64,000 bases of DNA from Anadara kagoshimensis. Lineage: Eukaryota > Mollusca > Bivalvia > Arcoida > Arcidae. A program made the position numbers and the translations under genes. This document shows, piece by piece, positions 48,801-60,800 of this stretch. The notes beneath the pieces were generated by a model. It had not been told where the DNA came from. It worked only from the letters and a program-made list of their open reading frames with translations, and did not search any database. Within the stretch, counting starts at the first letter, position 1, and every line of letters begins with the position of its first letter. The DNA is taken from assembly GCA_021292105.1 (NCBI GenBank), contig CM037864.1:10711898-10775897 (forward strand), read 5' to 3'.

Positions 48801-51800
48801 ATTAAACTTGATTTAAATGTTTCAGATTTTTTGGGGTTTTCTTTTAATTTTTTGAATAATTAAAGAAAGTCTAAATTAAATTATAAGGAATAACTGTGAT
48901 ATTATTTTTTTTATTGGTGTATAAAAGAAAAAACGATTTGCACACTTTTGAATAATGCGCTACGCGCATTATCCAGTGTGCAAATCGTTTTTTCTTTTAT
49001 ACACCAATAAAAAAAATAATATCACAGTTATTCCTTAAATATAAAAAATAACTTTGTCTAAATTTAAAAATTAATGAAAAAAAAATACTAAGTCTGTCTA
49101 AATTTCAAAACTATTGTATGAAAAATAGTTTGTCTAAATTTGAAAGTTAATAAATAAATAGAATTCCTGTCTAAAATTTGAAAATTATAAAATTAATTAA
49201 TTAAAAGAAACTATTTGTCTAAATTTGAAAATTCATGCATGAAATGAAAATTGGTCTAAATTTGAAAATTAATTAATTAAAAGAAAATCATTTATTCAAA
49301 TTTGAAATAAAACTACCTACACACTTTACAAAAACTCAAAATTAATGAAATTAATTTTGAAAAAAATATATCTCTACAACATTTTGTATTTTACACATGT
49401 AATATTGACATCAAGCCATGCTTTTGACATTTTTAACATTGGTTTTACTGGCTATACCATTGAGGTCTTGCCTGCCAAGCCCACAATGTTCCAACAAAGG
49501 GCCGGCATGCTTCATTTTTGTGCAAAAAGAATGAAAACTCAGCCTGATTTGTGATGTTTAATGATGTCAATAACACTAGTATGTCATTAGTGCCGTGACG
49601 CTGCTACTGTGATGATGTCCAGTGTTGGAACATAATAGTCATGGCTGGCGATATGTCAATTCATACCCAACTACTACAAACATGGCTATGTAATCTATGA
49701 CAATATATGATACAATTTTTGTCTATTTTACATGCTTTATCACAATATATCTTACACATACACATGCAAGACTCAGACAAATGCAATATCACCTTGTGTG
49801 AAATATTGAGTGTTATGTACCGGTGCAAGAATAATCATGGGTGACTTTTATCCAGACCAACTGGACTAGCACATTAGAAAGCATGGACATGTGTGTTGTG
49901 TGTTTTATTTTGCTCATGCTAGCCTGGAGATAGAGATGGATGGAACCCACAACCTCTGACACTGGATACAAAAGCTACAACCATTTAGCAACAGAAGGCA
50001 GGTGTGATACTGCTTGACGTGGGTAAGCAGTGGAACCCACAACTCATTATCTTGAAAGCAAAGCTTGAAGCCATTTCATAACAAGTTATAACTAAAACTG
50101 GATACGTTCTGAGATGATAGAGAAAACCAGGGTGCCTGCAAAAATCCACCTACCTTTGGCAAGCAAACTGACTGTCTTTCTCACACCGATCTACCCGAGT
50201 ATTTTTTTAAATTAGGGAATGTGATGCAGTCTGATCGTAAGTCAGTGTTTGGCCACCTAGACCCCCCACATAGGATGATTTTTTGGATATTTAAAATAAA
50301 AAATAACTTTTTCTGTCTATCCTCTATAAATCTAAGTTTGTCACAAACAATATCAAATATGGTAACCATGGTAACATAAAACAAGCATAAGCTTTCATTG
50401 AAGTACTGTAAATCATGTTTGGTTTTTTTACTTGGTGCAAACTTCACAGATCTGGTGCAAAAATGGCCATTTTTTTCTCTTTTCAATTTTGCTATCTTTA
50501 AAAAAGAAAAACATTTCTCAGAAAACGGATTCTTAAATGGCTTAATATATGTACATTTGTAAAAATTTCCGATTAAAACCCAATAATACAATTATAGAAC
50601 TTCCATAACTCAAATATTGTTGTCTTGAAAACCATGAATAAATAGTTGATTTTTCTTTTTATTTGAATTTTGAAAACTCAAAATCCTAGATAACTTCCTC
50701 AGGATATTGAAAACTGCACTTTGAGTTATTAAAAGTTTTGTTGTAAATGACTTTACCTCACAACTGTAAAATTAAAATATAACTCAAATACAAAAACTAC
50801 AATACATTTATATCTCGAAAATTCAAAGGTTCAAGAATACTTCCGACTTATCTGAAAATCGACTTTATTTTTTCTGATTTTTCTTTTGTTTGACCACATG
50901 GCTGTTGGTAAGTGTAAGTACAAAAAATGTATGGAAAATGAAGTTTTTGCAATTATAATTGATCACAAGATCTGCAAAAGTTGAACCACAGCGAAAAAAA
51001 AACCCACCTGATTTACGGTACAACATAAATAATATATATACATAATGTATATATATATTATCAAGATAAAATACTAGTATATATACAAACCGTATTATCT
51101 CCCTGAAGGTTATAAGTGCAAAGAATAAAATTACAGTATTAAAACAGGTTGTGATAGGTAAATACACAAATATGTGTAGGTCAAGGTGAAATACAAGTAG
51201 GTCAAGGTGAAATACAAGTTAAGTCAAGGTGAAATACAAGTAAGTCAAGGTAAAATACAAGTAGGTCAAGGTGACCTAATAAAATATCATTATACATGTA
51301 TATTGTAATTATGAGACCTATTTGATGAAATACAATATCAAAACCTTTATTTCTGCGGAACAAATGATTACCATGGAAACCAGAACAGTTTCCTTGACAA
51401 CTCAAGACAAATGGTCTATAGTTCTTGTTTGAAATCTTTGGCTATGTACCAGAACATGACAGTGATTCCAGCATTTCAATGTCAAAGAGCAAAATTTGCC
51501 CATCAATGCAGTAAATGATCATTTTGCTCTCATATTGTGTTCAAATCATGTCTACTGTCCTTAAAAATAGAAATCACAAATTTTCCACTATTTGTACAAC
51601 AAGATTAACAGACCACATTATGATGTCAATGATGATCAAATTATATTTTGAGAATCCAATAAAAACGAATTGTTCCGCAGACTAAAAAAGTCGTGATTTT
51701 GTATTATAGCAAACAGGAAGTAAACAAGTGTCTATCAATGATATACTGTAAATCGGGAATATTTTGTGTCATTCATTTTTCACAAAAATCATCATTTCAC

Positions 51801-54800
51801 AATATTTGAGCACATGTATTTTCACATTGTCGGAAATTAATGGTCAGCGACAAGCAAGTGAAATGAATCAAAATAAAATATTCACAGAAGTTTTATTTTA
51901 TTTTCTTCTTACTTTGGCATATTTATACCAAAAAAAAAAATAATGAACATGGAAACTTCCCAATTGACAGTATCTGGTTAAAAACACCACTGAGAATTTT
52001 TCCTCCAACACCTGATTAAACAGTTGCTATGGGTGCAGGATTAATGATCTCAAAAATATGGTTGTTATAAGTTATCATGAATTTATTGTATAATCAGAAT
52101 TATTCAAAGGCATGAAATATTTACAACTTCTGGGGCTTAATATCAATTAAAAACTAGAACTGTCTCTTGAGAGCCAAAAACCCCACTCCCACCTATTAAC
52201 CTCCTGACCTTGACCTTTGAGTTATACACATAAATTTGGTATGCGATACATTGTCTCATTTTGGTTTACACTTATGCCAAGTTTGATCAAAATCCTTCCA
52301 CAGACTTGGAAGATATGGAGCTGACACGATATTGGGACGGACAACCAGCTGGTCAGATAGACAAGGTGATTCCTATATACCCCCTAAACTTTGTTTACAA
52401 AGGATATAATTATTTAACTAAAATCCACACCTATATTCAAGTGCAGAGGCAAAAGAATTAAATCCTGCAAATAATTCTGATTATACATGAACTACAAAAT
52501 TTTTTAGTTATAACTGAATGTCAAGAGGTCAGAGGTCAATTTTGTATCCAGCAGATAGCACATTTAACCTCTGACTTTTTGTGAGCAGAAGGTCAGAAGT
52601 CTTGTGGTGTATCCAGATAGCACATTTAACCTCTGACTTTTTGTGAGAAGGTCAGAGGTCATGTGGTGCATCCAGCAGATAGCACATTTAACCTCTGACT
52701 TTTTGTGAGAAGGTTAGAGGTCATGTGGTGTATCGAGCAGATAGCACATTCATCCTTTGACCCTTTGTGAGGAGAGTGCCGGGATCAAATAGTACTAAAT
52801 ATGGATGTAGAAAATAACATTATACAAACCGAAGTCTGTTGACAAAATAATAAGCAATGATGGTGAAATTAATTGTTTTATAATGCAAATTAATGTATGC
52901 AAATAAGCAAAATTGTGGGTTTTCTGCTTAAAAATAATTATGTGATTTAAAATTGCTGTGAGAGAAGTTAATTTATTCTCTCACAAGCACCTTATTTATG
53001 TGATACTTGTGATGTACAGTTAAACCTTGTTTCAATGCCCCTGGATAACTTTGCCACTTCACTTATTGCCACACTATTTCCGAGTCCCATAATCTGTTTC
53101 TTCGATGTTTTTCTTTAAACTCTCCCCTCAATTATTGCCAAACCCCTATACACGGCCAAAATTTGACTTAACAATTGATGGTAATGAATCAAGGTTTTAC
53201 TGCACTCTTACAATTTTGAAAACTTTATTTTGGTACAAAATTAAAAAATCATGAAAAAAAAGCATTGCAAAAAATTAAAATGATATCCAGTAAGCAGTGT
53301 GCATGAAACGTGATGAAATGCCATGAATTGATATAAATAAATTTCCACACATTATCAACAAACATCTAAATCATTACTCAACCATTATACTAAGTTTACA
53401 CAAATTTAGAATCATTAGTAGCCAAATTTCCCAAATTTGTGAAAATATATACAAATAAATTTAGTCCCTTTTAAAGTATTTTTTCCAGTACTTTTGAAAT
53501 TATTCCTCAGAAACTAGTAGCCAATGGGTATTTTGGCTACTAGAAGTGGAAACATAAAATTACAATATAACTTTATATTGAATATAATTATGTGCCCCCC
53601 CCCCTTCCTTTTTTTTTTTTGATATCTTGCTAAGTTAAAACTATTACTGTTAAGAGCCAAATTTTCAATGAATTACAAGTAAATTTGAATTAATTAAATT
53701 TTTTTCGCATTTGTTTTCCCCCCAGATAGGTTCAATGTTAAAGTATGGATTTCACAAGTGTAGTATATAATCAATAAATACTCCTGAATGTTTGTGCGAA
53801 ACTTTTTGGAAAACGTTAACGTTGCAATTTCCTGAAAACTGACATTTTTACAGGAAATTGTCTACTGTGCAGTGAAACCAATGGAAATATTAGTTCTGCA
53901 CAAAGTTTAGGGGGTAACACATGGTACATTGTTAACCTCATTTACAAGAACATAGAATAAACTGTTAATTTATAATCTGGGATATACTATAATGTTGAAT
54001 AATAATTTAAAAAATACATGTGTATAGATGAAAAATAAATTCAATCCAACGATAAAAATTTCCCTCAATCTCGCAGGACATTAATTCAAAACTAATATTA
54101 TTTCATCAACAAACAGTTTATCTTACCTTTCCGGTATCATGTAGTTTCCGGACTTCCACTTTTTCCAGATGCCAGCCTGGACCAAATCCAGCATTATCAT
54201 GTCCTATCCTGATCTTCTCAATTGTGTCGCCAACATCTTCCATCTTAAAACAAGAATTAAAGATAATTGTAAGTCTTAATGCTTCACCTTTTTTAGTAAC
54301 ATATGGAGTTAGTAACTTGAAGCTTATCTTATTTGCTTACAAATACTTAGTGCCTGTATAGGCAAACAACATTGACCTGTCGGCTTGACCTTTGATTTAT
54401 ATATATATAAATATTCAGTATCGACGAGTAGATTTAAATAAGAGGAATAATGCATGTATATTTCGTCTATGTGATGTGAACACTTATCATGGACAAGGTG
54501 TATATTTGTTAACCGCGAATTCTAATGCTACGTATGTATTTAGTGGATCCTTCTATATGAGTATTCCTAATAAAAGGTCAAATGGACAGGTCAATGTTGT
54601 TTGCCTATACAATACACTGGAGTTAAGTATTCATAACCATTAGGTCAATAAAATAGGTTAATCTCAAGCTTGGATGAATATTTTTGATGTCCAAAACTCG
54701 ACAAAGCTTGTTCTGGACAAAAAAAAAATTCATCCTCGTTTGAGATATCTCTGCCTTACCCTGTTACGGGTGTAAGATTCTATTAGAGTTACCCAGTCCT

Positions 54801-57800
54801 GGGATTCATTTGACGGTAGAAACTCTGACAAATTTGATAAAGTGTATGTTATACAGTTTCATCACTCTCAGCGTTCCAGTTATACTGGTAAATGTCAACA
54901 CAAGCCAATTCAGAGAGCAAATTTGTCCCAATAAAACAATAAACCAATCATTCACATGGAAAAAACATTTGTGATTTTCACGATTACTGTTGAATTGCTA
55001 ATATATCTTCTCAGCAAAAAATTTCTTATGCACCTTGGTAGACTTTTCTAAAAGTTGGAACCGTGAAAATTTCTTACCATAAAACAATTAAGAAGGTCAA
55101 AACCATGACAGATTCATACTGCTAATGTATCTTCTGATACAGTATAGCATGTGTGTTAAATTTTCCGCCATAAATTCATTTACCTCTACAAGAATCTGGT
55201 CACATGATCCTTTCTGGAATCGATCTTGTCGCTCTTTCTTGCTACCACATAACATTTTCTGTTGCGTTGCGGTTTCTTTACCGTATAACTGTACGTAGAC
55301 ATTAGCACTGGTTCCGGCTCCACTTTTATCTGATGTGTAGACCTTAACCTCGTATGGTATACCTAAAACATACAATATCAAAAATAGAATAGAATTTCAT
55401 TTTCTTACTAGCTAGACAAACTAGAATATATAGAATAAAACCTTGGTTTAATGTTCAATGGGGTTCGCCGCCGTACCACGTGATCAATACCTCTTAATGT
55501 TTGTGCCGAACATTTTGGAAAATGTCAACATTACAAATTCCTGGAAAAATGTCGTATTTTACGGGAAAGCGTCATATTGTGCAATTCCATGTCCATTGGA
55601 AACAAGCATTTCACAGACACGTTAGAAGGTATCACATGGTACAGCGGCAAACCCATTATTTTCTTCAAGCCTCCAAAAATAAATATTTCTTTTTCTAACT
55701 AAGAATAAAAACACAAGCATGTTGTAGGAAGTGCATAGTTGCAAGATTTATGTAATAATATCAACATAATCCACAAATTACAAATAGTATGTCATCAACG
55801 AGATAATTAATATATTCAGCAAACCTGGCACCTATGCTTAAATATTAAATAAGGGTAGGGAGGGTGGGTTTTACATTAAAATACTTGTTTCTCTCTTGCA
55901 ACAAGCTCGAATGACACGACTGAGAACACACATGTTTTATACAAGCACAGATTTAAACATCATGTATTACAATTAACCAATTATATGATACGCAATTTAT
56001 AGGTACTTAAAAACCGGAAACATTCCGAATTACATATATTTTAGAATGAAACACAAAATAGAACACAAAGAAATTAATACATGACTTCTCTGTTTCACTA
56101 GATTTCATTTTTCTATAAAGTAAACCTGCATATAAAGACCAACCCCAACATCATGTATTACAATTAACCAATTATATGATACGCAATTTATAGGTACTTA
56201 AAAACCGGAAACATTCCAAATTACATATATTTTAGAATGAAACACAAAATAGAACACAAAGAAATTAATACATGACTTCTCTGTTTCACTAGATTTTAAA
56301 AACAAATTCCTAATTTCATTTTTCTATAAAGTAAACCTGCATATAAAGACCAACCCCAGTATTTATGAACTTCATAGCCAGATGTTTTTATATACACAGT
56401 ACAAAACTTCATAGACAGGTGGTCTTTATACAGAATTTTTTGAGGTAAAATATGAAACAAAAGGACTTTTTAAAAATATGGTCTTAATTTAATGTACAGG
56501 TGGTCTTTGTATAAATGCACTCTTTGATTGGAATATGTAAGGAGGACAGATGGTCTTTGTATAGAGGTGGTCAGCATATTTTACTGTATAGACAGGTGGT
56601 CACTAAAGCAGGTTTATATAGACTGATAGTTTTTATAAAGAGGTGGTCATTACAGTAAGTATTTCTGTATAGACAGGTGGTCTTTATATAGAGGTAGTTA
56701 CTATATATAGAGGTAATTACTATATATACATACATCTTTCGTATTCTTCTGTGGCCAGTTCTTGTGGGAACAATTCTCTTTCAATGAGTCCATCATCATC
56801 GCTCTTAGACAGCCATTTTCCGCACGGGAAATTCCAGAGAAGTCCGAGTGAAGGAGAATCAATAACCACACTATCTAGGAACCACGCAGCACCACCACCT
56901 TTATTGTCATGTCCGATTCTGTTATAAAGTATATATACTATTTAATAACACAAATAACGTAAAAAAACTGTTATGCATTTAAATACTGTAAATGTATTTA
57001 ATTCACGTATATTTATTTTAGCGGAATAGGATATTTAGATATATCCGCGTAATCAAATTTTTTTTTGCATTTTTGAAATATGCTCTATAACATGATATGT
57101 ATAATATAATTTTGTGTATAAATTTTCGTGCAAATCAAACGACTGCGAAATAAGCGAAAATTAGTACACCGTGAAAATAAATACGTTTACAGTATACATG
57201 TACTCTTGGGATTCCATCTCATTTCACAGCTCTGTTGCTCTGCTGGACCCTATTTTCCTATTTCCCCAAAAACTCTTTTATTTATTTTTACAAATTGATA
57301 TTAAGCACTGCCGATATTCCCAATTAATTTAAAATTCAAAATTTTCTTAAAACAAAAAACCCAAATATATGTTTGGGGAAAAGCATGAATGTAAAATAAA
57401 AACAAAATGTAAATTTTCCATAGATGAATTCAAAAACACAATTCATTACTGCATTTTGTCATTTAAGCACTGCTAAGTCCTAATTGTTTTAAAATTCCAA
57501 GTTATCTTTAAAAAAAACCAACAAATATTTAAGGATAAAAGATGATCGTAAAATAAAACCAAAATGTACTAGTATATAGATGAATTAAAAAAAACGCAAT
57601 TCATTACCACAATTATATGATTATCAGCATTAATTTATGCAATCAGACATAAAGATAGCACAAACACATTAGATTTGCATGGCATTCTTCTAGGTTTCCA
57701 CAAATTTAAAATAATTAGTAGCCAAATTTCCAAATTTTTTGAAAATATAGTCCTTTTTTAAAGTATTTTTCCATAAATTTGCTAAAATAGGTTACTTTTT

Positions 57801-60800
57801 GAAAGAATTCCTTAGAAATTAGTAGCCAATGGCGATTTTGGCTACCAAGAATGGAAACATAGATTTTTGTATGAAAAAATCATAATTCATATGTCATGAT
57901 GATGACTTGATGCCAAGATTTTCAATTAATCACAATTTTACTCTTAAATAATGTTATTCTTAAGGGTTATTTACTTCATGACAGTACAGAGAACTTGTTC
58001 AAATTAATGAAAAATGACAGTCCTTACTTGATTTTCCTAAGAGCACCAATTTTAACAGCTTCCAAAACAAACTCATCTGTTTGACCCGTCTCAAACTTGT
58101 TCTTGTGGTTAAGAGATGATTTCAAGAACATTTTATCTGAAAACAAAGAAAGGTAAGCGTATTAATAAATGTATCTAAAACAGAAATCGTGAGCATGGAC
58201 AACCAGGTGGTTACCAAGTTGTTTTTTCAGTAGTGATAAAGAGTAGAGTACTGTCTATTAAGGTCACCCAAGGGAACCAGTAAAAGTGGCCTTTATGAGC
58301 AGGTAGCCTTTATATACAGGTTCAAAAAATATGAATACAATTATACTGGCCTTAATATGCAGGTGACTTTTATATAGAGGTAGCCTTTAAGGCAGGTTGG
58401 ACTGAAGAAGATTTGAGTGCTTCTTCTGCATAGATGAAGGCACTCTAATCTGGGATGGTAGTGGTAACTGAAGTGGTTCGAGAAAATGACTGACTTTCGG
58501 CAAGCAAACTGACAAACTTTCTCACACTAGGATCTGCCCAAGAGGGATTAAAACCTTGGCAGAAAGGTGCTGAAAAGTGTAAGCCAGCACTTTAGACCTT
58601 TTACCGAAGCCACCAGGGGTCCAGATCTGCCCAATAGGGATTTGAACCTTGGCAGTGAGGTGTTGAAAAGTGTAAGCCAGCACTTTAGACCTGTTACCAA
58701 AGCCACCAGGGGTCCAGATCTGCCCAAGAGGGATTTGAACTTTGGCAGTGAGGTGCTGAAAAGTGTAATCCAGCACTTTAGACCTTTTACCAAAGCCACC
58801 AGGGGTCCAGATCTGCCCAAGAGGGATTTGAACCTTGGCAGTGAGGTGCTGAAAAGTGTAAGCCAGCACTTTAGACCTTTAACCAAAGCCACCAGGGGTC
58901 CAAGGAGTGATAATGACAACAACAGAATTGTGTTCAATCACAAGACAGTCCCTTTACTTTATAATACAATGTAACAAATAATGACAATACAAAATTCACA
59001 TTACAGTGTCGCTGACGACTTCATGGCTTCAATGCCTCGGTCTTTTTACAGGTGTGAAAAAACTACTGTACAACATACCTGTATTGTCATCCTCTCCGTA
59101 CAGAATAACATACACATTGGCATCAGTACCCGCTCCCCATTTTGTACCTGTTTTTACTTTTACATGATAGGTTGTCATGGCAGCTGTAAATAAAAAAATA
59201 AAACTATAAATATATAGAAATACAATAAAACCTAACTATAAAGCCCACCTGAGGAAACTAGTAAATGTGGCCTTTATGGGCAGGTGGACCTTATACAGGT
59301 TCAAATACAACATGTAATATGAATAAAGAACAAATTGAGATAAAATTTACTGGTCTATAAAACCAGGTGGTCCTTATATAAAAGTGGCCTTTATAGCATA
59401 TACAATTTTAATTCATATGGTGACATTTATAATTAATATTACTGGGATTTAAAGGGGAAACTGGATGGTGGGAGTTAGGACCCAGGGTGGTTTCAATCAA
59501 GAGAATACTGTAACTTATAATAATTACCTTTAGTTTCCAAGGCAACTTCCTTTCTACCACCTTTTAAATCTTTACCCGATTTGTCTAGAACAGATTTGTC
59601 GACAGGGACCAGCTCCCTACAAATCTGACCGTCGTCCTCTCCAGTAGCTAACCACCGCTGACACAGGAAGTAGTATCTGAAACAGGAAATAATATAAATT
59701 TATTAACATGTCTTATTGGACCTCACTCAGTTTGAAATTGGGATCTTTGTCCAATATGGCATATTATCTGGGGTTGAATTGATTCAAGTTGAGTAATGGT
59801 GTTCTACACCTCAGTCAAGGTTCATTCATTTATAGCAGTTATAGCAAGGAGGGTTAGTATTGGAATGATGGAGGAAACCAGAGCACCTGGAGAAAACCAA
59901 CAAAACTGACAAACTTTCTCACACTAGGATCTGTCCCAAGTGCTATTTCAATCTAGGTTGTGAGAGGCGTTTTCATCCATAAACTGGGTTTTTTCACTGT
60001 TAAAAGACTTTGTAAATTCTATAGATTTTGTCATAATTTTCTCTATGCATACCACTTCTTAAAACTCTATTTAATAAAATAAATATTGCAACTTTTTTGA
60101 GTGTAGTATATTTTGAAATCACTACAATAGCAACTTTTTTTCAGTTAAATATATGTTGACTTGAGGACAGCAATTTTTAACAAACTTTTTAAAAACTGAA
60201 ATTTTAATTAAATACAATATACTTACGTCTTCTTTCTTTTCAAATCTGTTACTTCTATCCTATCTAAGAACCACGCGGCTCCTATTCCAGCATTGTCATG
60301 TCTCACTCGGAGCTTAACAAGTTTACCAAGGTCGATAGCTTTCACTTTGAAATCATCCTCCTGTTAAATATATAAAATACCCAATGTTAATATTCTGCGG
60401 AAGTAGAAATTAATGTTTCTATCTTCGTTAAGATAAAAGAGACCATAAGTAAAGAAAACTTCACAGTTTATAAAACTCACATGTTTCAATTTTTAACAAG
60501 AGCACACCTGAGTAAAGCATTATACACCTGTAAGCCATTTATATCCATACAATTTAATTGACGGATTGCCGGCCACTCCCACAATGTTCCAACAAATGGC
60601 CGACATGATTGATTTAAACGCAAAAAGAATGAAAATTGTGCCATTTAATGGTGTCACTGATGCTAGTACGTCATTAGTTGCAGAGATGCTGCTTTGGTCC
60701 CATGATGGCGGCCAGTGTCGGAACATAAAATGAATGGCTGGTGATACGTCAATTATAATCTGAACTGTTGATAAAACCTGTGCATGTTTTTGTTTTGTTT

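Noticed and set aside
50181-50591. A 136-codon open frame on the - strand
   Set aside because: No recognisable motif, AT-driven composition, no splice or promoter context, and it lies inside a LOXHD1 intron.
54127-54243. In-frame ATG at the start of LOXHD1 exon 9 as an internal promoter start
   Set aside because: The exon has a standard acceptor and joins in phase to exon 8. No core promoter seen.
58522-58974. Overlapping long open frames of 115-135 codons on both strands, with a 31-residue repeat
   Set aside because: They arise because the 93-bp minisatellite unit is a multiple of three. The unit is a SINE head, not protein-coding.
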